Shown here: positions 52,474-61,192 of the stretch, piece by piece
Numbering within the stretch: the first letter of the stretch is position 1
Layout: the number at the start of each line of letters is the position of its first letter
Source of the DNA: UBA668 sp040081465
Lineage (GTDB): Bacteria; Actinomycetota; Acidimicrobiia; Acidimicrobiales; Ilumatobacteraceae
Direction of reading: 5' to 3'
Assembly (NCBI GenBank): GCA_040081465.1
Contig: JBEBGL010000002.1
Coordinates: 248,001-312,000, forward strand
DNA length: 64,000 bases
The notes under the pieces: model-generated
What the model was told of the DNA's origin: nothing
The model's input: only the letters and a program-made list of their open reading frames with translations
Database searches by the model: none
Program-made: the position numbers and the translations under genes

Positions 52474-53318
52474 TGGCCGATCCGGATTGGAGCACTCACG
52501 CACGAGTGATGAAAGTGCGCCGGCGATCGAAGGCGGGCAACACGCTGGTGCTCACCATCCAAAACTTCCGTGAGCACCGCACCGGCCGCAATGCTGCTCT
52601 CGTCTCGCACTACGGATTCTTGTCTGTCTTTCCGCTGCTGCTCGTGTTCACCACAATCCTCGGCTTCGTGCTGCAGAGCCGACCTCGTTTGCGCGACGAG
52701 ATCATCGACTCCGCCTTCAACCGCATTCCGATCATCGGCGAGAAGGTCGGTGAGGACCCCCAAGCGCTGAAGGGCAACCTTCTGGCCCTGATCGTCGGCC
52801 TGGTGCTTGCACTGTGGGCAGGCATGCGCGCCTTCAACGCCTTTCAAAGCGCGCTCGATGACGTTGCAGAAGTCCCACTAAACAGCCGGCGCAGTCTGCT
52901 GCGCACGCGTGCACGATCGTTACTCGGCATCGTCGTCGTCGGCAGCGCCCAGATCGCAACGGCGATCCTCACCGCACTCGTTGCAGTCAGCGGGGTAAGA
53001 GTGCTCCACCGTGTGCTACTCGTGGTCGCAGCGGTGCTCGTCAATACATCGGTACTCGCCGCGGCGTACCGCTGGTTGTGCGTGCGCGCCTTCACTTGGC
53101 GACAGGTGGCACCAGGGGCCATCGCCGCCGGCGTCACATTCGCCGCGCTGCAGATCGCGGGAACCGTGATCGTCGGGCGGGCGATCGCTAATGCCTCGTC
53201 GGTGTACGGAACCTTCGCGTCGGTTATCGCGCTACTGACCTGGCTCAGCTTGCATGCGTTTGTCGCGCTCGTCGGAGCCGAGTTGAACCACGTACTGCCC
53301 GCACATCGCCACAGGTAG
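52473..53318 (+). CDS. YihY/virulence-factor-BrkB family membrane protein
   Basis: 281 residues with about six membrane helices. Family marks: FREHRTGRNAALVSHYGFLSVFP near the start, the LALWAGMRAFNAFQSALDDV segment, and the C-terminal LTWLSLHAFVALVGAELNHV. The group was once called ribonuclease BN, which is wrong; function is unknown. Co-transcribed with the LytR_C lipoprotein (1-bp overlap). Confidence 0.9.
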   Translation: MADPDWSTHARVMKVRRRSKAGNTLVLTIQNFREHRTGRNAALVSHYGFLSVFPLLLVFTTILGFVLQSRPRLRDEIIDSAFNRIPIIGEKVGEDPQALKGNLLALIVGLVLALWAGMRAFNAFQSALDDVAEVPLNSRRSLLRTRARSLLGIVVVGSAQIATAILTALVAVSGVRVLHRVLLVVAAVLVNTSVLAAAYRWLCVRAFTWRQVAPGAIAAGVTFAALQIAGTVIVGRAIANASSVYGTFASVIALLTWLSLHAFVALVGAELNHVLPAHRHR

Positions 53319-53332
53319 CTGCTCGTCAAGGA

Positions 53333-53797
53333 TTACTTCTCGACGACTTGTGCAATCCGCTCCAGGGTTTTGGTCATGGACTCGACTGTCTTGCTTCGCA
53401 TCGGTCGCACAGCAAACGGGAATGCTTCCTTGCGTATGTCCCAACTCTCGCGCACAAGCGTGCCGCCATCTTTCGGTTCCAACTCGTAACGCCAGATGCG
53501 ACCACCGACCAACAACCGCATTGGCGCAATCGTCGGGCGCGTCTGCCATGCAATCAGGCGGTTCTGTTCGAACTCGACGACCGTGCTGGCCATCGAATAG
53601 TTGATGCCCATGCTCATCGACATGCCGAACTTGGACCCCAGCGCTAGACGTTGCGAACCGTCAGGAGTGCCGCGCACAGTGCCTGAACCGTCAATTTCTT
53701 GATGCCGAGCGGGATCTGCGAGCAAGTCGAAAATTCGTTCGGGTGGTGCTGCGATCAGCCGTTCAACGGTCGCAACGTCATGTTCTGTCATGCGCAT
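53333..53797 (-). CDS. SRPBCC-family protein (polyketide-cyclase/dehydrase type)
   Basis: 154 residues. START/Bet v1-like hydrophobic pocket protein: VERLIAAPPERIFDLLADP (~10-28), HQEIDGSGTVRG, RYELEPKDGGTLVRESWD (~108-125). Such proteins bind or modify small lipophilic ligands; the ligand cannot be predicted. Start ATG 53797 (MRMTEH) or the second ATG two codons on. Single gene facing the YihY gene. Confidence 0.85.
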   Translation of the reverse strand: MRMTEHDVATVERLIAAPPERIFDLLADPARHQEIDGSGTVRGTPDGSQRLALGSKFGMSMSMGINYSMASTVVEFEQNRLIAWQTRPTIAPMRLLVGGRIWRYELEPKDGGTLVRESWDIRKEAFPFAVRPMRSKTVESMTKTLERIAQVVEK

Positions 53798-53919
53798 GTC
53801 AACCGCGACCGGACATCTTCCATTCCCACTGATAAGAACTGTTAAGGACGTCTCTGGTCACACGTGACATGCGGCGAGCGGGTTCAAGGTCCATCGTTTG
53901 GTACCGATGATTAGGGGTA

Positions 53920-55962
53920 ATGATGCATCGAGGCTCCCGCCACCTCCGTGCGCTGTACGTCACCGCAATTTTGCTTGTGAGCAGCGTCGTAACGTCGACC
54001 GCACCGGTCGAAACTGTTCTCGCGGCTGATCCGCCGTGGACAACGCCGACAGTTCCGCCGCGTTGCAGCAGCGAGCAAGCAAACAGCGGCAATGTCGCGG
54101 GCTGCCTGTTGTCGAGCAACCCTGGCCAACCGGAGAGTCGCGGATGGCCATCGCCTCCGTTCCCCGGTGAGGCGGGCGGTGGTTTTCCAGGCACCGGTTG
54201 GCGCTGGACCGGTTCTAGCTACAACGGCTCTGCCGCGTTGGCCGGGTGGGAAGCTGGCTTTGTTCGCAACGCTTCCCAGATCGGGTCGGTACGTCCGGGT
54301 CAGTTGAGCTCGTTTCCCGACGCGCTGCCGCTGTACGAAGGTTTCTTGGCCGAGATTCAGGCGCGTGGGTACGTCGTGCGCAGCGGCAGCGGTGCCTATT
54401 CATTCCGATGCACCGCGAGTACTCGCAAGGACTGCCGCGGCCTCACACGCAGCTCACTCTCAAATCACGCGTTCGGGTTAGCGGCCGACATCAACACCTC
54501 GCAGAACCCGATGCAGACCAACTACGGCATCAACGGCGCGAGTGCCTGTCAGACTCCGATGACCACCGACATGCCGCAGTGGGTCGTTCAGGTCGCAGAG
54601 AAGTGGGGCCTCTACTGGGGCGGCTACGGATGGAGCGGCGGTTGCTCGTCACCGAGTCAGGTGAAGTCGTCGGCGAGCCGCGACCCGATGCACTTCGAGT
54701 TCAACGGCACGGTCGAGCAGGCGCGCGCGATTCGGTGTCACAACATGGGTTACACGGCCCAGTTCCAAGTTGTTATGAGTGATGGCGACATCGAGGCTCG
54801 CTGCTTCGGACCCAACACTCCACCCGCGGGCACACGCATGGTCATCCACACCGACGCGCCCGCCGGTGCAACCGCCGCACTGGTCAACATCGCGGGTCTC
54901 TCACCAGCGAGCAAGGGCTACTTCACCGCTGAGTCGTGCACCACCACTCCGCCTGCGGTGCGTCAATGGTCAAATGGCAACGTTCGTCCGGGAAGAAACA
55001 TTGCTGCGACCGCGATCGTGCAACTCGATTCACAGGGACGCTTCTGCCTTTTCAGCGTGACGTCCATGCACTCGATCGTGGATGTACTTGGCTACTTCGC
55101 GCCTGCGGCGTCGGCACCTAGTGGAGCGCTGTACTTGCCGATAAGTCCCACGCGCATTTTTGACACGCGGACAATGCCATTTTGTACACCGGAGGGAACA
55201 TGCACTCCGTTGGGGCCAGTCCCGGGTGGAACGGAAGTTGAGGCGGTCTTGGCTGCTCCGGTCGACGCCATCGCAGCCATCGCCAACATCACCGTCGTGA
55301 CGCCGTCGACGGCAGGTTATTTGACCGCCGACACATGCAGTGCTCTCGGACCAGGCCCCCATTCACACAGCAACGTGAACTTCGGCGCTGGTGATGTAGT
55401 GGCCAACCTCACCCTGTCGCCAACACTCAACACGACCGACGGCGAACAGTTCTGTACCTTCTCGCCGCGTACGACAAACGAAGTCGTCGACGTGCAGGGC
55501 TTCTTCGCCCCGGCAGCCGCTGGCGGACTTGGCTACAACTCGCAAGCGCCACTTCGCCTGGTTGATACCCGCACGTGCTGGACCGACGCAGTCACAGATA
55601 TCGAACGCTGCGCGCAACTGAACCCACCGGCCGACATCATTCACTTGAATGCCCCAGCGGGAGCAGAAGCCGTCGTGATCAACATCACCACGGTGAACAG
55701 CCTGGCCGGCGGATACGTAAGCGCCGGACCGTGTTCGGTCATCACTGCTGAGGCACCAGAGTTTTCAAACGTCAATGCCGTTGACGGTAACGCTGTCGCC
55801 AACTCGGCAATTGTGCCCGTGGACACCGACGGTACGTTCTGCCTCTACATCAGCCGGCCAATGCACGTCATCGTCGACCTGATGGGCACGTTCATGGACA
55901 GCGGTCTGCGGTTCTTGGCAATCACGCCGACGCGAGTGCACGACTCACGTGCACTTGGCTGA
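53920..55962 (+). CDS. Secreted VanY-type D,D-carboxypeptidase with C-terminal surface repeats
   Basis: 680 residues. Signal peptide (ALYVTAILLVSSVVTSTAP), a Pro/Ser/Gly-rich linker to ~85, then a VanY/peptidase M15 domain (~95-260) with the zinc motifs SNHAFGLAADIN and DPMHFEFNG. After it come three ~110-120-residue repeats (~295-395, ~400-530, ~535-665), each ending in a line like VDVLGYFAP/VDVQGFFAP/VDLMGTF with two Cys. Such repeats are common in actinobacterial surface proteins and may bind cell-wall polymer. SD AGGGG precedes ATG 53920; the second ATG is an alternative. The 122 bp before it contain no gene. Confidence 0.87.
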   Translation: MMHRGSRHLRALYVTAILLVSSVVTSTAPVETVLAADPPWTTPTVPPRCSSEQANSGNVAGCLLSSNPGQPESRGWPSPPFPGEAGGGFPGTGWRWTGSSYNGSAALAGWEAGFVRNASQIGSVRPGQLSSFPDALPLYEGFLAEIQARGYVVRSGSGAYSFRCTASTRKDCRGLTRSSLSNHAFGLAADINTSQNPMQTNYGINGASACQTPMTTDMPQWVVQVAEKWGLYWGGYGWSGGCSSPSQVKSSASRDPMHFEFNGTVEQARAIRCHNMGYTAQFQVVMSDGDIEARCFGPNTPPAGTRMVIHTDAPAGATAALVNIAGLSPASKGYFTAESCTTTPPAVRQWSNGNVRPGRNIAATAIVQLDSQGRFCLFSVTSMHSIVDVLGYFAPAASAPSGALYLPISPTRIFDTRTMPFCTPEGTCTPLGPVPGGTEVEAVLAAPVDAIAAIANITVVTPSTAGYLTADTCSALGPGPHSHSNVNFGAGDVVANLTLSPTLNTTDGEQFCTFSPRTTNEVVDVQGFFAPAAAGGLGYNSQAPLRLVDTRTCWTDAVTDIERCAQLNPPADIIHLNAPAGAEAVVINITTVNSLAGGYVSAGPCSVITAEAPEFSNVNAVDGNAVANSAIVPVDTDGTFCLYISRPMHVIVDLMGTFMDSGLRFLAITPTRVHDSRALG

Positions 55963-58318
55963 GCGCGGCCGCAGACCAGCCGATCTTGATCGCGTAATCA
56001 CCGGGTGCAACCACCCAGTCGTGGGCGTTGACATCCCAGCGACTGAACGCTCTCGTGTCGAGCTCGATGACCGCTTGCACACTTGTTCCCGCTGTCGCCT
56101 TAACTTTCGCAAAGCCCTGCAAGGTGCGCACCGGTCTGCCGGTCGCGTGTTGCATCGTCTCGACGTAGCACTGCACGACTGTGCTTCCAGCTCGATCACC
56201 GACGTTGCGCACAGGCACTTCCAGGCGCACGCCCGTCGCAATCTCGCCCGTAACGACCGCCGTCCCCAACTCCCACGTCGCGTAGCCGAGGCCGTGTCCG
56301 AAACAGAACGCTGGCGCGATGTCGTGCGCGTCGTACCAACGATGCCCAATCAATAACCCCTCGCCGTAGATGGCACGACCATCGCGGCCGGGGTGATGCG
56401 TGAACGCTGGCGTGTCGACAAGTTGTCGCGGGATGGTGATTGGTAGTCGACCGCCTGGCTCGGAGATGCCGAGCAGCACATCGGCGAGCGCTTCACCGAA
56501 CTCCTCGCCGGGGAACCACACCTGCAGCACTGCGGCAACGTGGTCGAGCCACGGCATCGTCACGGGCGAACCAGCGTTGATCACCACGACCGTGCGCGGG
56601 TTCACAGCCGCGACGCGTCGAATCAGCTCGTCCTGCTCGCCCGGCAACGACATCGATGCGCGGTCTTCGCCTTCGGTTTCCCAGTCGGCGTTTGTGCCGA
56701 CCACAACGACCGCCACGCGACTGGTGTCGCTCGCAGCAGCGACGGCCCGATCCATTGCATCGTCGACTGCTGGTGCACGCGCACCGACTAGAAGTCCGCG
56801 CAACTGCGCCCGCTCTTCGAAGGCGACTTCCACCTGCACGTGGCGTGTCACGCTGGCCTCGCACTCCAGTGTCGCCACAATCTCTTGACTACCGAGTCCG
56901 AAGAAGGCGCCGCCGGTCTGCGGTGTCGATAGGTCGACAATCAACTCGCCATCGATGCGCAACGTGGCCGAGCCGACAGCAGTAAGTGCGATCAGCCAGT
57001 CGCCGGTTACATCCGGCGTGAAGGTGCCCTCGATGGTGACGCCAAATGCCGAGTGTTCGATGTTCGGTGCCGGATTCTCAAGCCAAATGAAGTTCAGCCG
57101 ATCGGTCGTGGTATCAAAGGTTTCGCCATCGACTCCGCGATAGTGAACGTGGAAGTCGCCGTGCATCGCGCGCAGTCGCTTGTCGATGTGACATCCCGGT
57201 TCGTGCACAACCGTTACGTCACGTGCTTGAAGCGCCGCAAGTGGCATTGACGGATGGTTCGTGCGCACGCGTGCGCTGCCGCCTCCTTGCACCTGCCCGC
57301 GTTCAGCGTTTGGACCAAGCAACGCAATGTGCGAGTTGACGGCCAGCGGCAACAGGCCGCCTTCGTTGCGCAGCAGCACCATGCTGGCGATCGAGGCGCG
57401 CCGAATGAGTGCACGTGTTTCGACAGAGTCGTCGGTGCGTTCGGGCTCGTCGGTTGATTCAATCCCTAGCCAGTTGAACAGCGTGAGTAACCGACGCACG
57501 GATTCGTCGACGCGTGCTTCGGTTGTGTCACCCGCCAGCACTGCTGCAAGTAACGCACTCCCCCGTTCGCGAGGCGGGCCGGGCATTTCGAGATCGAGTC
57601 CGGCCTCCAGCGAGTGCGCAGCCGAGTGCGTGCCATACCAATCACTGACGACGACACCGTCAAACCCGAGTTCGTCGCGCAGCACGCCGCGCAACAACTC
57701 GTCGTGCTCACTGGCGTAGACGCCGTTGATTCGGTTGTAGGCGCTCATCACTGCACGAACTCCAGCGCCACCGCGTTCCACGGGCCGCACTGCGACTTCG
57801 AACGGCACCATGTACAACTCGCGCAGCGTTACCTCGTCGACCTCGCTGGAGATCGTGTGCCGTTCGAACTCGGTGTCGTTAGCGATGAAATGTTTGATGC
57901 AACACGCAACCTTGTTGCTCTGCACGCCACGGATATAGGCCACTGCAATGCGCGAGGTGACTAGCGGGTCTTCGCTCATGCACTCGAAGTTGCGGCCGCC
58001 AATCGGTGTGCGATGCAGGTTCACCGTCGGTGCCAGCAGCATGTGGGCACCCTTCGACCGCGCCTCGACAGCGAGCGCGATGCCAACTTCGTGCACAAGG
58101 TCCGGGTCGAAGGTGGCACCGAGCGCAGTACCGCACGGGAACGAGGCCGAAGCCGGCCCGAACCACGATGTACCGCGCACACCAGCCGGACCATCGCTGC
58201 ATCGCATCACCGGCATGCCGGGAACTTGCTCGGTGTGCCAGTTGTCGTGTCCGGCTAGTAGAGCGACCTTCTGTTGCAGCGTCAGCGACGCGATCGTCGC
58301 CTCAACATCGAGCGTCAC
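55922..58318 (-). CDS. Glycoside hydrolase family 3 beta-glucosidase with PA14 domain
   Basis: 798 residues. GH3 N-terminal barrel (~15-275) with the nucleophile region GFDGVVVSDWYGTHSA (Asp in SDW, ~230); the C-terminal GH3 domain is split by a PA14 domain (~385-520; YRGVDGETFDTTTDRLNF, GSATLRIDGELIVD), as in KpBgl/barbed GH3; then an FN3-like end (~690-790). No signal peptide, so cytoplasmic. Likely cleaves beta-linked oligosaccharides or glycosides. Start overlaps the histidine kinase stop (ATGA), so it is in that two-component operon. Its 3' end overlaps the VanY gene by 41 bp. Confidence 0.92.
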   Translation of the reverse strand: MTLDVEATIASLTLQQKVALLAGHDNWHTEQVPGMPVMRCSDGPAGVRGTSWFGPASASFPCGTALGATFDPDLVHEVGIALAVEARSKGAHMLLAPTVNLHRTPIGGRNFECMSEDPLVTSRIAVAYIRGVQSNKVACCIKHFIANDTEFERHTISSEVDEVTLRELYMVPFEVAVRPVERGGAGVRAVMSAYNRINGVYASEHDELLRGVLRDELGFDGVVVSDWYGTHSAAHSLEAGLDLEMPGPPRERGSALLAAVLAGDTTEARVDESVRRLLTLFNWLGIESTDEPERTDDSVETRALIRRASIASMVLLRNEGGLLPLAVNSHIALLGPNAERGQVQGGGSARVRTNHPSMPLAALQARDVTVVHEPGCHIDKRLRAMHGDFHVHYRGVDGETFDTTTDRLNFIWLENPAPNIEHSAFGVTIEGTFTPDVTGDWLIALTAVGSATLRIDGELIVDLSTPQTGGAFFGLGSQEIVATLECEASVTRHVQVEVAFEERAQLRGLLVGARAPAVDDAMDRAVAAASDTSRVAVVVVGTNADWETEGEDRASMSLPGEQDELIRRVAAVNPRTVVVINAGSPVTMPWLDHVAAVLQVWFPGEEFGEALADVLLGISEPGGRLPITIPRQLVDTPAFTHHPGRDGRAIYGEGLLIGHRWYDAHDIAPAFCFGHGLGYATWELGTAVVTGEIATGVRLEVPVRNVGDRAGSTVVQCYVETMQHATGRPVRTLQGFAKVKATAGTSVQAVIELDTRAFSRWDVNAHDWVVAPGDYAIKIGWSAAALSQVHVSRALASA

Positions 58319-59640
58319 GACGACGTTGCCAGCTTGATGCCGAACTCCGCGCCGCCGCCTTCGACGTTGCGCGCGAACACCGTGCCACCGTGGGCTTCTG
58401 CGACGGACTTGACGATTGCCAGGCCGAGGCCCGACCCGGGCATTCCGCGCATCTGCACCGATCGATAGAACCGATCGAACAGGTACGGCAAGTCAGCCTC
58501 GACCAGACCCGGACCGTGGTCGCGAACCGTCACCGCTCCTTCGAGCACGGTGACCTCGATCGCGCCGTTCGGAGCAAACTTGCATGCGTTGTCGATCAGG
58601 TTCTGCACTGCTCGTTCCAATGCACCCGGCCGACCATCGATCAACGAGGCATCGGCGCGCACGTCAACCTCGCGATTGAAGCGACGGCGGGCGCGTTCGG
58701 CGGCGCGATCGACGACATCGACTAGGCGCGTCGGCTGCAACGGCTCGTCGTCGCGCGCTTCCGTCGCTAACTCGACCAACTCGTTGACAAGGTCAGTGAG
58801 CTCGCGCGTTTCGCTGTCAAGGTCCGCCAACAACTGTTCGCGTGCCTCTGGTGGAAGTTGCTCGAAACCGCGTTGCAAGACGGCCACGTTGGTGCGCAAA
58901 CTCGTCAGTGGGGTGCGCAGTTCGTGGCTGGCATCTTGCACCAGCTGATGTTGTTCGCGCTTGCTGCGCTGCAACGACTGCAACATGCCGGCGAAAGCGC
59001 GTCCCAGCTTTCCGGACTCGTCGGCGCCGTCGACGGGGACTTCCACATCGAGTCGGCCCGAGCTGGCAACCAGCGCAGCCGCGACCGTCAGCCGACTCAG
59101 TCGCCGCGTCACTTGACGAGCTATCAACCATCCGATCAACGCCGACACCATGGCGACTACAACGACGGCCCACAACGTGCTGCGCAGGATGCTGTCGAGC
59201 GACTGCTCGACCTCGCGCAATGAGCGAGCAAGCATCAAGGCCCCGCCGCCGTTGCCCGACCGCACAGTGAGCACGCGAAACGTCTCGCCGTCGATCTCAA
59301 CGTTGTGACGACTCTTCGCGTCCGGATCCGACGAGGCAGCGACCTCGAGATCGGCGTCGGTGACGGGCAACTCACCCGACTCGGGGGCTTCGACAATCCG
59401 TCCATCACGATCGAGGCGCTGCACGATGATCTGCTCGAACGAGCCCGGGCGCGTGGGTCTGCCAGGAATGATGGGTGGGATGGCTATTCCATCGAGGCGG
59501 CTGGCAGCGCTGTCGAGCGATCGATCTACCGTTCCCTGCAATTCGCTGCGGGTGCTGGTGTACGAAGCGACACCGATCGCAAGCGTCGCTCCGACGGCGA
59601 GAACGATTAGCGACAGCATCAACTTCAGGCGCAGGCTCAC
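58315..59640 (-). CDS. Sensor histidine kinase (HAMP, MprB/PrrB-like)
   Basis: 441 residues. Two helices (LMLSLIVLAVGATLAIGVAS at ~8 and VVVVAMVSALIGWLIA at ~155) flank a ~120-residue extracytoplasmic sensor. HAMP follows, then HisKA with the phospho-accepting His in VQDASHELRTPLTSLR (~237) and HATPase boxes NLIDNACKFAP, DHGPGL and GSGLGLAIVK. Pairs with the response regulator upstream (4-bp overlap) and is followed by the GH3 enzyme (4-bp overlap). The signal may relate to cell-wall or sugar status. Confidence 0.93.
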   Translation of the reverse strand: MSLRLKLMLSLIVLAVGATLAIGVASYTSTRSELQGTVDRSLDSAASRLDGIAIPPIIPGRPTRPGSFEQIIVQRLDRDGRIVEAPESGELPVTDADLEVAASSDPDAKSRHNVEIDGETFRVLTVRSGNGGGALMLARSLREVEQSLDSILRSTLWAVVVVAMVSALIGWLIARQVTRRLSRLTVAAALVASSGRLDVEVPVDGADESGKLGRAFAGMLQSLQRSKREQHQLVQDASHELRTPLTSLRTNVAVLQRGFEQLPPEAREQLLADLDSETRELTDLVNELVELATEARDDEPLQPTRLVDVVDRAAERARRRFNREVDVRADASLIDGRPGALERAVQNLIDNACKFAPNGAIEVTVLEGAVTVRDHGPGLVEADLPYLFDRFYRSVQMRGMPGSGLGLAIVKSVAEAHGGTVFARNVEGGGAEFGIKLATSS

Positions 59641-60323
59641 GCGGCACGCACCGTGTAACCAACGCCGCGCACTGTGTGAATCAGTTTGCCTTCCCCATCA
59701 CTTTCCAGCTTGCGACGCAAGTACGAGATGTAGACGGCGAGGTTCTTCGAGTCGGGCCCGAAGTCGTAACCCCAGATGCGGTCGTAGATGGTGCTGTGTT
59801 CCAGAACGATGCCTTCATTGCGTACCAACAGTTCAAGAAGGTCGAACTCGGTCTTCGAAAGTTCAACTTCGCGACCGGCGCGCCAAACACGTCGTGCCGT
59901 CGGGTCGAGTCGCAGATCGGCGAGCTGTAGTGGTTCGTTTCCATCAGGCTCGTCGCCGCGAACACGACGCAACAGCGCGCGCAACCGTGCGAACAGTTCG
60001 TCGAGCTCGAAGGGCTTGGCTAGGTAGTCGTCGGCGCCAGCGTCGAGGCCGGCGACTCGATCCGATGTTTCGGTGCGAGCTGTCAGCATCAACACCGGCA
60101 CTCGGTTGCGTTCGGCGCGCAACACACGGCACACGGTCAGGCCATCGACGTTGGGCATCATCACATCGAGAATTGCGACATCGGGTTTGTGCTGCTCGAT
60201 TGCTGCCAGGGCTTGCGCACCGTCGGAGGCTTGCACGACGTCGTAGCCCTCGAGAGTGAGTGCACGCGTCAGCGCTTCACGAATTGCCCGATCGTCGTCG
60301 GCAAGAAGAATGCGTGCGCTCAT
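59637..60323 (-). CDS. OmpR-family response regulator (MprA-like)
   Basis: 228 residues. Receiver domain: acidic pair in ILLADDDRAIREAL, phospho-Asp in VAILDVMMPNVDG (~51), TARTET and LAKPFELDEL with the conserved Lys. Winged-helix output at ~130-225 (RRVWRAGREVELSKTEFDLL, AVYISYLRRKLE). A strong Shine-Dalgarno GGAAAGGA (60338-60331) lies seven bases before ATG 60323. First gene of the RR-HK-GH3 operon. Confidence 0.95.
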   Translation of the reverse strand: MSARILLADDDRAIREALTRALTLEGYDVVQASDGAQALAAIEQHKPDVAILDVMMPNVDGLTVCRVLRAERNRVPVLMLTARTETSDRVAGLDAGADDYLAKPFELDELFARLRALLRRVRGDEPDGNEPLQLADLRLDPTARRVWRAGREVELSKTEFDLLELLVRNEGIVLEHSTIYDRIWGYDFGPDSKNLAVYISYLRRKLESDGEGKLIHTVRGVGYTVRAA

Positions 60324-60356
60324 CGTTTACTCCTTTCCTTCACTACATGACGCGGT

Positions 60357-60399
60357 CGATCGGCCGAGGTGTGTGGGGGGAACACACCTCGGCCGATCG
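60357..60399 (-). terminator. 18-bp perfect inverted repeat between two genes
   Basis: Arms 60357-60374 and 60382-60399 are fully complementary (18 bp, GC-rich), with a 7-nt loop (60375-60381, GGGGGGA on the plus strand). It sits 31 bp after the stop of the secreted Gly/Pro protein and 33 bp before the response-regulator start on the same strand. No U-run follows, so it may be a non-canonical terminator as in many high-GC bacteria, or a protein-binding site controlling the two-component operon. Confidence 0.7.
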
Positions 60400-60429
60400 T
60401 ACGTGTGTGGCTTGCGCCGGTTCGACTAC

Positions 60430-61080
60430 TCAGGAACCGTCGTCGGCCGGAGCCGCGTCGCCACCACCGGGGCCACCAGGACCACCGGGACCGCGGGGGC
60501 CCTTCGGCGGCTTGGTGTTGTTGACGAATTCAGTGACGCGCTCTTCGGCTTCTGCCAACTTGGCGTCGGCCTCTTCCTGCGTCAGGTCGCCAGCGGCAAC
60601 CTTCTCGTCAAGCTTGCTCTCGATGTCGGCGAGGAGTGCGTCGACCAGTTCCTCAACTGAGGAACCGTTCGCCGCAGCCAGCTCGGCCAGCGTTTGGCCA
60701 TCAGTGACGGCCTGACGTACCTCTTCCTCAGTGAGGCCGAGGGTCTCCGCCACGATGGCGAAGCCAGGACCGTGACCCGGACGGCCGGGCCCACCGGGCC
60801 CACCCTTCGGACCAGCTGCCTGCAACGCATCGATCACCGCGTCGGCCTGAGCCTGGGTGATCGTGCCGTCATCGACGAGCGGCTGCAAAACTTCCTGCAA
60901 ACGCTCTGTCGGGTCTGGACGATCGCCCTCAGCGGTGACGGCGTCGTCTTCACTCGGCTCGACGATGGCAGCGGTTTGGCTGGCTGCCCCGGCAGAGCCG
61001 GACATTTCCAGGATCATTCCGGCACCAGCGCCAGCAATAAGTCCGACGGTAAGTCCGACGGCTGTCATTTTCTTGTTCAT
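60430..61080 (-). CDS. Secreted or membrane-anchored helical protein with Gly/Pro-rich segments
   Basis: 216 residues. N-terminal helix (AVGLTVGLIAGAGAGMI), a short acidic part, helix-rich TERLQEVLQPLVDDGTITQAQADAVIDAL, a Gly/Pro-rich spacer (PKGGPGGPGRPGHGPG), a second helical region (LGLTEEEVRQAVTDGQTLAE and LTQEEADAKLAEAEERVTE) and a Gly/Pro end. The helical parts resemble secreted proteins of the YckD/DUF2680 kind; no function is established. AAAGGAA precedes ATG 61080. It lies just upstream of the two-component operon and might be one of its targets. Confidence 0.8.
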   Translation of the reverse strand: MNKKMTAVGLTVGLIAGAGAGMILEMSGSAGAASQTAAIVEPSEDDAVTAEGDRPDPTERLQEVLQPLVDDGTITQAQADAVIDALQAAGPKGGPGGPGRPGHGPGFAIVAETLGLTEEEVRQAVTDGQTLAELAAANGSSVEELVDALLADIESKLDEKVAAGDLTQEEADAKLAEAEERVTEFVNNTKPPKGPRGPGGPGGPGGGDAAPADDGS

Positions 61081-61192
61081 CGGTTGTTCCTTTCATTGGG
61101 GGGACGAGCACATAGTGCGCCACCCAGGTAAAGCCACAACCGAATGAAGTTAAGAGCTAGGTGAGAGTCCGAAGCTGCGGTTTCCTGCGCAA

